Below, one piece after another: positions 32,811 through 43,170 of a stretch of DNA of 64,000 bases. A model generated the notes under the pieces. It saw nothing but the letters and a program-made list of their open reading frames with translations. It ran no database searches and was not told where the DNA came from. Where the stretch lies: assembly GCF_029351045.1 (NCBI RefSeq), contig NZ_JARKIN010000001.1, positions 3,106,001-3,170,000 of the forward strand. The letters are read 5' to 3'. Each line of letters begins with the position of its first letter. The first letter of the stretch is position 1. The position numbers and the translations under genes were made by a program. This DNA comes from Streptomyces sp. WMMB303. Lineage in GTDB: Bacteria > Actinomycetota > Actinomycetes > Streptomycetales > Streptomycetaceae.

Positions 32811-34082
32811 TCAGGAGGGGGCACCCTCCGGGTGGGTGCGGGTCCAGTGCCGGCCGAAGGTGAAGCGGGCGGCCTCGACCTCGTGGCGCTGGTCGGCGTG
32901 CAGGACGCCGAGGGCGTAGGCGGTGGCGGGCGCGATGCGGGGGGTCGCGGCGGCGGAGGCGGCAGCGGCTGCCGCGGCGGCGGCCTCGTGGTGCCGCTCC
33001 AGGGCCTCGCCCGCCGGGCGGAGCCGCGGGTCGGGCACCGCGTGCGGGCCCAGCACCTCCTGCGCGTAGCGGTGCACCCGCAACAGCACCCGGACGTGGT
33101 CCCAGGCAGCGTCCTGGCGTGCCTCGGTGCCCAGCGAGCGGGAGAGGCCGTCGGCGTTGTACGGGGCTCCGGCGCGGGAGAGCGGAAGCGCGGCGACGGC
33201 CTCGTCGAGCCGGCGGCGTGCCTGCTCGGCCGACGGCGTGAGCACCGCCGCCGGCCGGTCGGCGTCACCGCCCGGGCGGAACGGTGTCTCGGAGGCCAGC
33301 AGCGCCACCGCGTCGGCGACCGCGTGGAACCGGGCCGAGCCCAGCGCCTGGAGCGCGGCCGAGTGGGCGCGGGTGCGGGCCAGGGTGAGCCGGCGCTCCA
33401 GCAGGGCCCCGGCGCGGGCCGCTCCCACCGGCAGGGCACCCCGCTCGCGGGTGGCGGCACCGCCCCCGGCGGCTCGCCGCCCGCCGCCCGGGGAGCCGGG
33501 GGTCCGGCCGGCCGCCTCGGCGGATGCCGGGTCGGTGCCCTCGCCCCGGCCCGCCGCGCCGCTCGCCAGCCGGTGCAGAGCGAGCGACAGCCGCTCCAGC
33601 CGGTCCGCGCAGGCGTACTCGCGGGCCACCACCCCGGCCAGCCAGCTCAGTTCGGTGCGCAGATTGTCGGCCCAGACCGGGTCGAGCAGCGAACGGTAGG
33701 TGACGAGCACCCCGTTCATCCGGCGGGCGGCGGAGCGGAGGACGCCGACGGACGCGGCAGCCCGGGCGGGATCCGCCGCACCGGCCGTCCCGCCGGGGCC
33801 GGCTCCGGCACTTCCCGCACCGGCGCCGGTGCCCGGCGCGTGGGTGCGCAGCCCGCGGAGGAACTCCGCGGCGCGCTCCTGGAGATAGCCGCCCAGCACC
33901 TCGGCAGCCGTCCCGACGGGCGCCGCCCCCGGGCCCGCGGGCACCGTGGCCGCCCCCGGGGCTGCCTCCGCTGCCCGGTCCACGGCCGGATCTGCCGCCG
34001 TGCCCCCGGCCGCCCCGGCGTGCCGCGGGGGCTCCCGCGTGCCGCGCCCGGACTCGACGACCACGTCCCGGCTCCGTCCCAT
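32811..34082 (-). CDS. CHAD-domain (polyphosphate-associated) protein
   Basis: CHAD domains are all-helical, strongly basic and bind polyphosphate granules. This 423-aa protein has the two CHAD helical repeats rich in Arg and His, for example SVGVLRSAARRMNGVLVTYR and ELSWLAGVVAREYACADRLE, and in the second half ARTRAHSAALQALGSARF. Long Ala/Gly-rich low-complexity insertions separate them (about 160-205 and near the C-terminus). The ATG at 34080-34082 has GGAAGGGGA upstream. It is directly downstream of ppk on the same strand, the usual arrangement, consistent with a role in polyphosphate handling. Confidence 0.92.
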   Translation of the reverse strand: MGRSRDVVVESGRGTREPPRHAGAAGGTAADPAVDRAAEAAPGAATVPAGPGAAPVGTAAEVLGGYLQERAAEFLRGLRTHAPGTGAGAGSAGAGPGGTAGAADPARAAASVGVLRSAARRMNGVLVTYRSLLDPVWADNLRTELSWLAGVVAREYACADRLERLSLALHRLASGAAGRGEGTDPASAEAAGRTPGSPGGGRRAAGGGAATRERGALPVGAARAGALLERRLTLARTRAHSAALQALGSARFHAVADAVALLASETPFRPGGDADRPAAVLTPSAEQARRRLDEAVAALPLSRAGAPYNADGLSRSLGTEARQDAAWDHVRVLLRVHRYAQEVLGPHAVPDPRLRPAGEALERHHEAAAAAAAAASAAATPRIAPATAYALGVLHADQRHEVEAARFTFGRHWTRTHPEGAPS

Positions 34083-34111
34083 CACGTCCCCTTCCGCGCA
34101 CCGCGCACGTT

Positions 34112-34147
34112 GTCCCCACCGTCCCCACCGTCCCCACCGTCGCCACC
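34112..34147. repeat. Four tandem 9-bp repeats between ppk and CHAD
   Basis: GTCCCCACC is repeated three times plus one copy with a single change (GTCGCCACC), in the 156-nt gap between ppk and the CHAD gene. Confidence 0.85.
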
Positions 34148-34238
34148 AGCCGCACCGGCCGCCCCGCGCGGGTGCGGCGGTGCGCATCCGCGTCGCCGCA
34201 TCCCCCTCAGCCCTCCGACCACCACGCGACGCCGCACG

Positions 34239-36497
34239 TCACGTCGCGGCCGGACCACGTTTCCGCCGCCGCCCCTCGATCAGCATTTCCTGCACGTTCG
34301 CCAGTCGCTGCCCGCCGTCCTCCTCGGCGGCCCGGGCGTGCCGCGTCCACACCCCGTCCGGTCCCAGATGCCAGGAGTCCGTGGCGTCCGACATCCCGGT
34401 GACCAGCAGCCGGTCGAGCGAGGCGCGGTGCCCGGGATCGGTCACCCGCACCAGCGCCTCGATCCGCCGGTCGAGGTTGCGGTGCATCATGTCGGCGCTG
34501 CCCAGCCACACTTCCGGCTCGCCGCCGTTCCGGAAGGAGAACACCCGCGAGTGCTCCAGGAACCGGCCCAGCACGCTGCGCACCCGGATGTTCTCGCTCA
34601 ACTCCGGTACGCCGGGCCGCAGCGCGCAGATGCCGCGCACCCATACGTCCACCGGCACGCCCGCAGCCGAGGCGCGGTAGAGGGCATCGCACACCGTCTC
34701 GTCGACGATCGAGTTGACCTTGATGCGGATGGCGGCCTCGCGCCCGGCCCGGTGGTGCTCGATCTCCCGCTGGATCCGGGCGACGAGTCCGTCCCGCAGG
34801 GAGCGCGGGGCGACCAGCAGCCTGCGGTAGGTCTCCCGCCGCGAGTAGCCCGACAGCCGGTTGAACAGGTCGGACAGGTCCGCGCCGACCTCTTGGTCGG
34901 CGGTCAGCAGCCCCAGGTCCTCGTAGAGTCTGGCTGTCTTGGGGTGGTAGTTGCCGGTGCCCACGTGCGCGTACCGGCGCAGCACCTCGCCCTCCTGGCG
35001 CACCACCAGCGACAGTTTGCAGTGGGTCTTCAGTCCGACCAGCCCGTAGACGACGTGGCACCCCGCCTCCTCCAGCTTCCGGGCCCACTTGATGTTGGCC
35101 TGCTCGTCGAAGCGCGCCTTGAGTTCGACCAGGACGAGCACCTGCTTGCCGGACTCGGCGGCGTCGATGAGCGCGTCCACGATGGGCGAGTCGCCCGAGG
35201 TGCGGTACAGCGTCTGCTTGATGGCCAGCACGTCCGGGTCGGCGGCGGCCTGCTCCAGGAACGCCTGCACGGAGGTGGAGAACGAGTCGTAGGGGTGGTG
35301 CAGCAGTACGTCGCGGCGGCGCAGCGCGGCGAAGATGTCGGGCGCCGAGGCCGACTCGACCTCCGCGAGGTCCCGGTGGGTACCGGCCACGAACTTCGGA
35401 TACTTCAGCTCCGGCCGGTCCATGGCGGCGACGATCCCGGACAGCCCCGTCAGGTCGAGCGGCCCGGGCAGCGGGAAGACCTCCGACTCGCCGACCTTCA
35501 GCTCCCGGATGAGCAGGTCCAGGACGTAGGGGTCGATGGACTCCTCGACCTCCAGGCGCACCGGCGGGCCGAACCGGCGCCGCATCAGCTCCTTCTCCAG
35601 GGCCTGCAGGAGGTTCTCCGCGTCGTCCTCCTCGACCTCCAGGTCCTCGTTGCGCGTCACCCGGAACATGTGGTGCGCGAGCACCTCCATCCCCGGGAAC
35701 AGCTCCTCCAGGTGCGCGGCGATCACGTCCTCCAGCGGCACGTAGCGCTGCGGCGACGCCTCCAGGAACCGCGGCAGCAGCGGCGGCACCTTCACCCGCG
35801 CGAAGTGGTTGTGCCCGCTGACGGGGTTGCGGACGACCACCGCCAGGTTGAGCGACAGCCCCGAGATGTAGGGGAAGGGGTGGGCCGGGTCGACGGCCAG
35901 CGGGGTCAGCACGGGGTAGATCTGCTGCCGGAAGAGGGTCAGCAGCCGGGCCTGCTCCTTGTCCGTGAGCTCCGCCCAGCGCAGCAGGTGCAGCCCCTCG
36001 GCGGCCAGCGCGGGGGCGATGTCCTGCTGGTAGCAGGCGGCGTGCCGCTCCATGAGCTCCCGCGCGCGCTCCCAGATGCCCTCCAGCACCTCGCGCGGCT
36101 TGAGCCCCGCCGCGCTGCGGGTGGCCACGCCGGTCGCGATCCGGCGCTTGAGGCCCGCGACGCGGACCATGAAGAACTCGTCCAGGTTCCCGGAGAAGAT
36201 CGCCAGGAAGTTCGCCCGTTCCAGCAGCGGCGTCTTCAGGTCCTCGGCGAGTTCGAGCACCCGTTCGTTGAAGGCCAGCCAGCTGCGCTCCCGGTCCAGG
36301 AAGCGGTCGGCGGGCAGGCCGACGGCGGACTCGTCGTCCAGCCGGTCTCCGCCGCCCTCGTACACGTCCGGGTCGGAGTCGAGGTCGGGGTCCAGGCCCA
36401 GGCCGGGGCCGGCCCCCGGGACGCTGCCGGGTTCGGTGGGTGAGCTGAGGCGGTGGGCCGCGATCGAGCCGACCGGGGACTGCGGCTGCTGGGTCAT
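34239..36497 (-). CDS. ppk: Polyphosphate kinase 1
   Basis: Ppk reversibly polymerises the ATP gamma-phosphate into polyphosphate. The 752-aa enzyme has the standard four domains: N domain ([39 protein letters not shown]), head domain, and two PLD-like C domains with [33 protein letters not shown], the active-site His region [20 protein letters not shown] and KVNSIVDE. The ATG at 36495-36497 is supported by a -10-like GACAAT ending 6 nt upstream; an in-frame ATG at 36539 is an alternative. In Streptomyces ppk is controlled by PhoP. No convincing PHO box was spotted upstream here. Confidence 0.97.
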   Translation of the reverse strand: MTQQPQSPVGSIAAHRLSSPTEPGSVPGAGPGLGLDPDLDSDPDVYEGGGDRLDDESAVGLPADRFLDRERSWLAFNERVLELAEDLKTPLLERANFLAIFSGNLDEFFMVRVAGLKRRIATGVATRSAAGLKPREVLEGIWERARELMERHAACYQQDIAPALAAEGLHLLRWAELTDKEQARLLTLFRQQIYPVLTPLAVDPAHPFPYISGLSLNLAVVVRNPVSGHNHFARVKVPPLLPRFLEASPQRYVPLEDVIAAHLEELFPGMEVLAHHMFRVTRNEDLEVEEDDAENLLQALEKELMRRRFGPPVRLEVEESIDPYVLDLLIRELKVGESEVFPLPGPLDLTGLSGIVAAMDRPELKYPKFVAGTHRDLAEVESASAPDIFAALRRRDVLLHHPYDSFSTSVQAFLEQAAADPDVLAIKQTLYRTSGDSPIVDALIDAAESGKQVLVLVELKARFDEQANIKWARKLEEAGCHVVYGLVGLKTHCKLSLVVRQEGEVLRRYAHVGTGNYHPKTARLYEDLGLLTADQEVGADLSDLFNRLSGYSRRETYRRLLVAPRSLRDGLVARIQREIEHHRAGREAAIRIKVNSIVDETVCDALYRASAAGVPVDVWVRGICALRPGVPELSENIRVRSVLGRFLEHSRVFSFRNGGEPEVWLGSADMMHRNLDRRIEALVRVTDPGHRASLDRLLVTGMSDATDSWHLGPDGVWTRHARAAEEDGGQRLANVQEMLIEGRRRKRGPAAT

Positions 36498-36503
36498 ACC
36501 GCC

Positions 36504-36509
36504 ATTGTC
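36504..36509 (-). promoter_or_regulatory. -10 box of ppk (leaderless layout)
   Basis: GACAAT on the minus strand ends 6 nt before the ATG at 36497. Confidence 0.4.
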
Positions 36510-36724
36510 GATGCTCTCTGCGAGGGAGGACCGGGCCATTCCGCGAGGCTCGCACGCGAGTTTGAATCAATGGTTACGCCGACATGGCATCGCGGGGTGC
36601 CGCGGATGGCCTGCCGGGGCGGGCCGCCGGCGAAACTCCTCCGCTCCAGGGAGGTCCCGGAAGCGGCTTTGGCGGTTACCATCCCCACACCCTCACCCGA
36701 CTTTTCCCCCTTTGCGGCTCCCCC

Positions 36725-38668
36725 ATGCTGAACCTCCGCCACCTGACCACCGGCCCCCACCCGGTCCTGCGCTCCCCGGACTCCCCGGGCCGCCCCGGCC
36801 GTCCGGAGCGGCCGGGCTCCTCCGGCCCACCCGAACCGGCCGTCGGCGGCACCCCGGCACCGACGACCGCGCAGCACATCGACGACGCCGTGGCCTGCGA
36901 TGCGCGCTGGCGACTGCCCGCGGACGCGCCCCGGATGCGGGCAGGGCTGGCCGTTCTGCCCACCGGCCCCGAGGGGGCGGTGCCGGACTGCGCCGCCACG
37001 GCGCTGCGGGAACTCGTCCGCGCGGGCGTGATCGCGGTGGTGCTCGCGCCCGCAGCGGCCCCCGCCGGCCAGGAGGCCGCCACAGCGGCAGGGGTGCAGG
37101 CCCTCGTGCCCGCAGAACCCTGGGACGCCGAGGAGACCCTGCGCCGCGTGCTGCGGAGACAACTGGCGGCCGAGCGGGAGAACGCCCGCTCCACCGCACA
37201 GGTGCTGGCCCTCGCCGCGTCCGCGCTGGAGCGGACGGAGGGACCGGCGCGACTGCTGCGGCAGGTGGCCGCTGTCATCGGCGGTCCGGTGACCCTGGTC
37301 GAGCCGGGGCACCCCGAATGGGAGCGGCTGGCCGCCGAGCAGCGCCGGGCCCTGGAAGAGGTGCGGTGCGGGCGGCTCCACTCGGCTGCCGTGCCGTTCG
37401 GTGACCAGGAGTTGGTGCTGCACCCGGTCGGAGGCGACCGGCCGCACCGGGTGCTGGCCGCGCTGCGTTCCGGTGGCTGGCCGCCGCACCTGCGACAGCT
37501 GCTGGCCCACACGGCGGGGCAGGTGGCCTTGCTGGACCGCGCGATGCGGCACCACCGGGACCGCGAGGTGCTGCGTACCGCCCTGCGGGGCGTACGGGTG
37601 TCCGTGCTGCAGTACCTGATGCTGGGGAACTGGGAGGGCGCCGTACGGGTCGCCGAACCGCTGGCCCGGCTGGGCGCCGCCGAGTACGGCGTCGGCGAGG
37701 TGCTGGCCGCCGCACGCGGAGTGGTGGCCGTGGTGCAACGCGCGCCGCGGGAGGACCGCGAGCAGACCGCCGCGGCCTGCGAACAGGCCGTGGGCGACGG
37801 GGGGCTGGTCGTCCTGTGTCCCGCGGATCCACGGCACGTCATCGTGGTGCTTCCGCAGGACCCGGACGGCAGCACACCGGTGGCGCTGCTGCACCCGGTG
37901 GTGGGACAGCGGCCCGGACGTCTCGCCGGGGTCTCGGGGCCCCTGCCCTGGTCGCAGACCGGCCTGGCCTACGAGGCCGCGGTGCGGGCGCTGACAGCCG
38001 CGCGGGACGACCCGGAGGGCATCGTCCGGGACGCCGGCGCTTCCTCGCTCCTGGCGTCGCTCTCCCCGCGGGCACGTGTGTGGGCCCACCAGGTCTGTGC
38101 CGGACTGCGGAAACTCACCGAGGAGCAGCGCTCGCAGGCGGTACCGACCGCCCGCCGCGCGCTGTCCTACGGAGCGCTGCGCGCGGGCCGGCTGCTCGGC
38201 GTCGACCGCACCACGGCCAACAAGCGGCTCCGACTGGTACTGGAGGCGATGGGGCTCGACCACCGGCAGGTCGCACACCGTGCGGTGGCCGACCTCGCCT
38301 TCCAGCTCGCCGATCTGCCGCTCCCGCCGGACCTCGCACCGCAGGCGGCTCCCGAGCTGCGGGTGCTGCTGCGGGAGTCGCCGGTCGTGGACCGGGCTAC
38401 GCGCGAGCTGACCGTACTGGAGCAGGCGGACGACCCGGCGCCGCTGCTGGCCGCCTGGCTCACGCACAACTGCCACGCGAGCGCGACGGCAACGGCGCTG
38501 GGAATGCACCGGAACACCCTCGCGGCCCGGCTCTCGGCGCTGGGCGCGCTGCTGCGGCTGCCGCTGGGCGAGCAGGGAGCAGCGCCTCACCAGGTACTGT
38601 TGCTGATGGTGTCCGCAGGCCGACTCCCGGTCACCGTCGTACCCGATCCGGCGAGGCCGGGGAGCTGA
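36725..38668 (+). CDS. PucR-like helix-turn-helix regulator
   Basis: A 647-aa regulator with the PucR architecture. After a low-complexity Pro-rich start, an N-terminal PucR domain (about 60-180, DARWRLPADAPRMRAGLAVL, LRELVRAGVIAVVLAP) is followed by a linker domain and two C-terminal HTH regions: YGALRAGRLLGVDRTTANKR around 480, and the classic PucR HTH TATALGMHRNTLAARLSALG near 605. The ligand is unknown. The ATG at 36725 begins MLNLRHLTTGPHPVLRSP, and the frame upstream is unconserved. It is divergent from ppk across 227 nt, but a link to phosphate is unproven. Confidence 0.85.
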   Translation: MLNLRHLTTGPHPVLRSPDSPGRPGRPERPGSSGPPEPAVGGTPAPTTAQHIDDAVACDARWRLPADAPRMRAGLAVLPTGPEGAVPDCAATALRELVRAGVIAVVLAPAAAPAGQEAATAAGVQALVPAEPWDAEETLRRVLRRQLAAERENARSTAQVLALAASALERTEGPARLLRQVAAVIGGPVTLVEPGHPEWERLAAEQRRALEEVRCGRLHSAAVPFGDQELVLHPVGGDRPHRVLAALRSGGWPPHLRQLLAHTAGQVALLDRAMRHHRDREVLRTALRGVRVSVLQYLMLGNWEGAVRVAEPLARLGAAEYGVGEVLAAARGVVAVVQRAPREDREQTAAACEQAVGDGGLVVLCPADPRHVIVVLPQDPDGSTPVALLHPVVGQRPGRLAGVSGPLPWSQTGLAYEAAVRALTAARDDPEGIVRDAGASSLLASLSPRARVWAHQVCAGLRKLTEEQRSQAVPTARRALSYGALRAGRLLGVDRTTANKRLRLVLEAMGLDHRQVAHRAVADLAFQLADLPLPPDLAPQAAPELRVLLRESPVVDRATRELTVLEQADDPAPLLAAWLTHNCHASATATALGMHRNTLAARLSALGALLRLPLGEQGAAPHQVLLLMVSAGRLPVTVVPDPARPGS

Positions 38669-39039
38669 GCGGCGAACCGGAACGGGCGCCTCACATGCAC
38701 AGCCGCCCGCCTCGAATGCCTACGGCGCGGTGGCGGCCGGTGTGCCTACGATCCCGGCGTCCGACCGCACCGGCGGGGGAAGCGACGAACAGGCGGGCGA
38801 ATATCCGCCTCTCTCAGGGCCTTGCCGTGTGCCGCTCGAACGAGCGGCACCTTCGGACGGCGCCGGGCGATTGGGGACCGCCCCGTGCGGAAGCCCGGCG
38901 CCGACACGGCACACCGCCCTGAAGCCCGTGAAGTCGTCTTCCTGCCCCGGCCCTCGCACCCTGGTGCCGGACCGGGGCGCGGTCGGCACAGCACGTCCCA
39001 GCGAAACCGCACCCCGTGCGGAGAACGAGGAGTCACCGA
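38669..39039. other. Intergenic region, no gene recognised
   Basis: This 371-nt gap holds one notable element, a near-continuous palindrome GTGCCGCTCG-AA-CGAGCGGCAC at 38829-38850. It could be a terminator for the PucR-like gene or an operator for the secreted protein. Open frames here lack start signals and coding character. Confidence 0.6.
38829..38850. repeat. 22-bp palindrome
   Basis: Two perfect 10-bp arms around AA, in the gap upstream of the secreted-protein gene. Confidence 0.7.
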
Positions 39040-39555
39040 ATGCGCACCCTGCTGCGCCGGGCCACAGTCGCCGCAACCTGCCTCGGCACCCTCGCCGGCG
39101 CGGCGGTCGTCATGGCACCCCCGGCCATGGCGGCATCCTGCAACACCACCACCAAGACCGTGGACGACCGCGGGTACTCCGGTCCGTGGGCGGACAACTG
39201 GACCATCAAGGCGACCATGTGCTCCTACCGGTCCGGCAGCTACATCTACAGCTACGCCAAGCTGAGCTGGGACGTGCCGTCCTCCTACCCGAACCCCACC
39301 CCCCGGACCTTCGACGCGGCGAAGTTCCGGGTCGCACTCAAGAAGAGCGTCTCCGGTGCGACGGACCCGGTCCGCGCCCACCGCGACTTCGGCCTCGAAG
39401 GCCGGATGGAGAGCGGCGACGGCTCCTACACCACCCCGACCTTCCGGCACGCCATCTCCCGCTACGCGCTCGGTGACGGCGCCTGGAAGCTGAACTGGAA
39501 CAACGACGGCGACGGCTACGTCAACTACAAGGTCACCGCCTCGCCCCGGGTCTGA
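39040..39555 (+). CDS. Secreted protein of unknown function
   Basis: A 171-aa protein with a Sec signal peptide (MRTLLRRATVAATCLGTLAG, cleavage probably after PPAMA, about residue 32). The mature domain of about 140 residues is Tyr/Trp/Ser-rich with two Cys (SCNTTTKTV and KATMCSYRSG), suggesting one disulfide and a beta-sandwich. Phrases such as WTIKATMCSYRSGSYIYSYA and LNWNNDGDGYVNYKV do not match any family I know. The ATG at 39040 has CGAGGAG 7 nt upstream. A strong terminator lies downstream, so it is probably monocistronic. Confidence 0.78.
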   Translation: MRTLLRRATVAATCLGTLAGAAVVMAPPAMAASCNTTTKTVDDRGYSGPWADNWTIKATMCSYRSGSYIYSYAKLSWDVPSSYPNPTPRTFDAAKFRVALKKSVSGATDPVRAHRDFGLEGRMESGDGSYTTPTFRHAISRYALGDGAWKLNWNNDGDGYVNYKVTASPRV

Positions 39556-39699
39556 CGACCCCGAGCGGCCACGGCCGCGCCGCCGGTCCTCGCGGGCCGG
39601 GACGACGCGCCCGCCAAAGCCGCCCACATACTCCCTCCCCCGCCCGCGGCGACGGTGTCTCCCCACCGCAGCGGTGTCGGGGGAGGGCCCGCAACGGGG

Positions 39700-39731
39700 G
39701 AGGGCCGGAGGACGCCCGTCCTCCGGCCCTC
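39700..39731. terminator. Strong bidirectional terminator
   Basis: A perfect 14-bp stem with a 4-nt loop (GCCC) between the convergent secreted-protein gene and mshD. Confidence 0.85.
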
Positions 39732-39806
39732 AGGGCGGTCTCCGGTCTCCGGCCCTCCGGGCGGGACCCGGTATCCGCCTCGGAGCGGAGCCCGGTACCG
39801 GGGAGG

Positions 39807-40706
39807 TCAGGTCTCGGTGCGGTACATCAGATCCGTCTCGTGGGTGCGGAAGCCCAGCCCCTCGTAGACCCGCACCGCGGCCCCGTTGTCGGCGTCGACG
39901 TAGAGCATCGCGGTCGGCAGGCCCCGCTCGTCGGCCAGATACCGCAGACCGATGGTGGTGAGGGCCTTGCCGAGACCGCCGCCCTGCTCGCCGGGGTCGA
40001 CACCGAGGACGTAGACCTCGCCCAGCTCCTCCGCCGAGTGCACCTTCGTCCAGTGGAAGCCGACCAGCTTCCCGTCCCGCTCGGCGAGGAAGAAACCGAC
40101 CGGGTCGAACCAGGGCTCGGCCTTCCGGTCGTCGAGATCGCGCCGGGTGAGGGTGCCCTGCTCGGGATGGTGCGCGAAAGCGGCGGCGTTCAGCGCCAGC
40201 CAGGCCGCGTCGTCCTCGCCGGGCCGGAAGGCCCGTACGGTCACCCCGTCCGGCAGCACCGGATCGGGCAGCTCCAGTCCGGCCAGCGGGCGCCGCAGCT
40301 GGCGCAGCTCACGGAAGAGGGTCATCCCCAGGCTCTGCGCCAAGTGCCGCGCCGCGGGATGGCCGCCGTGCGCCCAGACCCGCAGCCGCCGCCCGGACTG
40401 CTCCAGCAGGGCCTGCCCCAGCCTGCGGCCGTAGCCGTTGCCGCGGCGTGTGGGTGCGACGACGAGCTCCCCGGCCGGAGCCTCCACCGGGTCGGTGTCC
40501 TCCAACTGCGCGTAGCCGGACAGCGCGCCGTCGCCGCCGCGCAGCAGCAGATGGCGCACACCCGGGCGGGAGCCGCCGCGCAGCTGCAGCCTGCCCTGTT
40601 CGGAGACGGCCGGCTGGCCGTCCTCCCGCGCCGCGGCGTCGATCAGCGCCTGGACCTCCCGCACGTCGTCCGCGGACACCTCGTCCACAACATCCACGTC
40701 ACTCAT
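39807..40706 (-). CDS. mshD: Mycothiol synthase (tandem GNAT acetyltransferase)
   Basis: MshD acetylates Cys-GlcN-inositol with acetyl-CoA, the last step of mycothiol synthesis. The 299-aa protein has two GNAT domains. The N-terminal one has ELVVAPTRRGNGYGRRLGQALL. The C-terminal active one has VRAFRPGEDDAAWLALNAAAF, FHWTKVH, EVYVLGVDPGEQGGGLGKAL and MLYVDADNGAAVRVYEGLGF. The order and length match MshD. The ATG at 40704-40706 follows a -10-like TAGGGT ending 7 nt upstream. It sits 66 nt from the 3' end of the two-component kinase gene, on the same strand. Confidence 0.96.
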   Translation of the reverse strand: MSDVDVVDEVSADDVREVQALIDAAAREDGQPAVSEQGRLQLRGGSRPGVRHLLLRGGDGALSGYAQLEDTDPVEAPAGELVVAPTRRGNGYGRRLGQALLEQSGRRLRVWAHGGHPAARHLAQSLGMTLFRELRQLRRPLAGLELPDPVLPDGVTVRAFRPGEDDAAWLALNAAAFAHHPEQGTLTRRDLDDRKAEPWFDPVGFFLAERDGKLVGFHWTKVHSAEELGEVYVLGVDPGEQGGGLGKALTTIGLRYLADERGLPTAMLYVDADNGAAVRVYEGLGFRTHETDLMYRTET

Positions 40707-40713
40707 GGAGACG

Positions 40714-40719
40714 ACCCTA
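40714..40719 (-). promoter_or_regulatory. -10 box of mshD (leaderless layout)
   Basis: TAGGGT on the minus strand ends 7 nt before the ATG. Confidence 0.4.
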
Positions 40720-40772
40720 CGGCGGAACACGCGGGAGTGGACCGCCCGTCGCTCTCCCGACCGCGAACGCAC

Positions 40773-42308
40773 TCAGCCGGGCTGTTCGGACGGTGGCGGG
40801 GTGGGGGCACCGGGCAGCCGCAACACCGCCTCGGTCCCCGGACCGCCGTCCGCGGGGGGCTGGAGCCGCACGTCGCCGCCGCTCTGCCGCACCGTGCGGG
40901 CCACGATCGACAGCCCGAGGCCGGAACCGGGCAGGCTCCGCGCCGAGGGGGAGCGCCAGAAGCGGTCGAAGACGTGCGGGATCTCCTCGGCCGGAACGCC
41001 GGGCCCCCGGTCGCGGACGGTCAGCACCCCGTCCCGCAGCACGACGTGCACGCTGCCGCCCGCCGGGCTGAACTTGAGCGCGTTGTCCAGCAGGTTGACC
41101 ACCGAACGCTCCAACGCCGCCGCGTCGGCCCGTACCCACCAGGGGGCGAGGTCGGTCGTCAGCGTCAGCCGCGGCCCCCGCGGCCGGGCCCGCTCAACGG
41201 CGCGCTCCACGATCTCGTGCAGCCCGACCACCGAGGCCCGGGGCGGGGCAGCGGAACCGCCCGGCCCACCGGGGGCGTCGGCGCCGCCCGGATCGGCGCC
41301 CGTTCCCTCCGCGGCGTGCGGTACCGCCTGCGGGCGGGAGAGCTCCTGGAGGTCGCCGATCAGCTCGGCCAGCTCGGCCATCTGCGCCTGTACCGAGGAG
41401 AGCAGCTCCCTGCGGTCCTCCTCGGGCAGCGCCCGCCCGGTCTCCTCGCTGCGGACCAGCAGGTCGATGTTGGTGCGCAGCGAGGTGAGCGGGGTGCGCA
41501 GTTCGTGCCCGGCGTCGGCGATGAGTTGCTGCTGGAGCTCGCGCGAGGAGGCCAGCGCCTCGGTCATGGCGTTGAAGGACCGGGACAGCCGGGCGATCTC
41601 GTCGTGCCCGTCGACCGGGATGCGCACCGCCAGGTCCTCGGTCCGGGCGATGTGCTCCACGGCCCCGGTGAGCCGGTCCACGGGTCGCAGCCCGGCGCGG
41701 GCCAGCGCGACGCCGGCGCCCGCCGCGCCCAGCACGCCCGCACCGCCCACCAGGGTGAGGATCAGTGCGAGCTTGCGCAGCGACTCCTGGAGCTCGGCCA
41801 TCGGCCGCGCCACCGACACCGCCAGCCCGGTGCCCGCGACCGACGTGGTGCGGACCCGGTACTCGGTGCCGTCCGCGGCTCGGGCCGTGTGCAGGGCCTC
41901 GCCGTGGCGCTGTTCGGCCACCCGCACGTCGGCGTCGGTGACGTCCAGCTTCCTGCCGACGATCACACAGTTCCCGCCGGACGGGTCCACGACCTGCACG
42001 GTGGCGCCGAAGGGGTTGGGCGCCGGCTGGTCGGGCGGGGTGCACTGGCCGGACTGCACCCGGTCGACGACGGCACCGGGCGCCACGGAGCTCTCCCGCA
42101 GCGAGTCGTCCAGCGAGTTGAGCAACTGGGCGCGCACCAGGAACCAGCAGGCCAGCGCGCACGCGGCGACCGCCAGCGCCACCGTCGTCGCGGCCAGCAG
42201 CGCCAGCCGGCCGCGCAGCGGCATCGAGATCGCGCGGGCGCCGCCGCGCCGCAGCCGGAAGAGTGCGGTGCGGACACCGCGCCCCGCGGGGTCGGAGCCG
42301 AGGCTCAC
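40773..42308 (-). CDS. Sensor histidine kinase, MprB-like
   Basis: A 511-aa membrane kinase with helix 1 at about 34-60, an extracytoplasmic domain (61-178) with two Cys, helix 2 at about 180-203, a HAMP linker (204-258, [20 protein letters not shown]), HisKA with [16 protein letters not shown] (His268), and HATPase with [28 protein letters not shown] and [13 protein letters not shown]. The architecture and the adjacent HtrA protease resemble mycobacterial MprB, which senses envelope stress. It overlaps the response-regulator gene by 4 nt (42305-42308). Confidence 0.92.
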   Translation of the reverse strand: MSLGSDPAGRGVRTALFRLRRGGARAISMPLRGRLALLAATTVALAVAACALACWFLVRAQLLNSLDDSLRESSVAPGAVVDRVQSGQCTPPDQPAPNPFGATVQVVDPSGGNCVIVGRKLDVTDADVRVAEQRHGEALHTARAADGTEYRVRTTSVAGTGLAVSVARPMAELQESLRKLALILTLVGGAGVLGAAGAGVALARAGLRPVDRLTGAVEHIARTEDLAVRIPVDGHDEIARLSRSFNAMTEALASSRELQQQLIADAGHELRTPLTSLRTNIDLLVRSEETGRALPEEDRRELLSSVQAQMAELAELIGDLQELSRPQAVPHAAEGTGADPGGADAPGGPGGSAAPPRASVVGLHEIVERAVERARPRGPRLTLTTDLAPWWVRADAAALERSVVNLLDNALKFSPAGGSVHVVLRDGVLTVRDRGPGVPAEEIPHVFDRFWRSPSARSLPGSGLGLSIVARTVRQSGGDVRLQPPADGGPGTEAVLRLPGAPTPPPSEQPG

Positions 42309-43120
42309 GTGTCGTCCCGCAGCACATAGCCCACGCCGCGCACCGTGTGCACCAGCCGGGGTTCGCCGCCCGCCTCGGTCTTGCGCCGCAGATACATCAC
42401 GTACACGTCCAGCGAGTTGGACGAGGGCTCGAAGTCGAAGCCCCAGACGGCCTTGAGGATCTGCTCCCGGGTGAGCACCTGCCGCGGGTGGGCGAGGAAC
42501 ATCTCCAGCAGCGTGTACTCGGTGCGGGTCAGCTCCACCGGCCGCCCGCCCCGGGTCACCTCGCGGGTGAGCAGGTCCATCCGCAGATCGGCGAAGGCCA
42601 GCGTCTCGGGCTCCTCCGCGGCCTCCGCCTGCGCCTGGGCGCGCGCGTAGGAGCTGCGCCGCAGCAGCGCCCGGACGCGGGCGAGGAGTTCGTCCAGTTC
42701 GAAGGGTTTGACGAGGTAGTCGTCGGCGCCCGCGTCCAGCCCGGTGACCCGGTCGCCGACGGTGTCGCGCGCGGTCAGCATCAGCACCGGCACCCGCTGC
42801 CCCGCGGCCCGCAGCCGGCGCGCGGCGGTGAGCCCGTCCATGCGGGGCATCAGCACATCGAGGACGACGAGGTCCGGCTGGTGCTCGGCCACCTTCTCCA
42901 GGGCCTCGGCCCCGTCGGCGGCGAGCCGGGTCGCGTACCCCTCGAAGCTCAGGCTGCGGCGGAGCGCGTCCCGCACCGCGGGCTCGTCGTCGACGACGAG
43001 GACGGTCTGCTTCCCGGCGGCGTTGCCGGACGCGGGGGCCGACGGAGAGGGCTCCGCCCCCGAGGAGGGTGGAGGCGGCGGGGACGGCTCGGGCGGCGGG
43101 GGCGGGGTGTCGGAGGGCAT
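42305..43120 (-). CDS. OmpR-family response regulator, MprA-like
   Basis: A 271-aa regulator with an unusual 37-residue Pro/Ser-rich N-terminal extension, then a receiver domain ([19 protein letters not shown], Asp88 in [12 protein letters not shown], Lys in [17 protein letters not shown]), and an OmpR winged helix ending [17 protein letters not shown]. The ATG at 43118-43120 is the only reasonable start after the HtrA stop at 43171. Together with the downstream kinase and upstream protease it forms an HtrA-RR-HK operon, the same gene set (in a different order) as mprA-mprB-pepD in mycobacteria. It probably controls the protease. Confidence 0.93.
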   Translation of the reverse strand: MPSDTPPPPPEPSPPPPPSSGAEPSPSAPASGNAAGKQTVLVVDDEPAVRDALRRSLSFEGYATRLAADGAEALEKVAEHQPDLVVLDVLMPRMDGLTAARRLRAAGQRVPVLMLTARDTVGDRVTGLDAGADDYLVKPFELDELLARVRALLRRSSYARAQAQAEAAEEPETLAFADLRMDLLTREVTRGGRPVELTRTEYTLLEMFLAHPRQVLTREQILKAVWGFDFEPSSNSLDVYVMYLRRKTEAGGEPRLVHTVRGVGYVLRDDT

Positions 43121-43170
43121 GGCTCCCAGCTTGGCACCGTCCCGGCCGCCCAGCAGGTCACGCAGCGCCC

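Noticed and set aside
30951..36443. Very long plus-strand open frame antisense to CHAD and ppk
   Set aside because: Shadow of the real genes (ABC permease, CHAD, ppk) due to third-position GC bias. No coherent domain.
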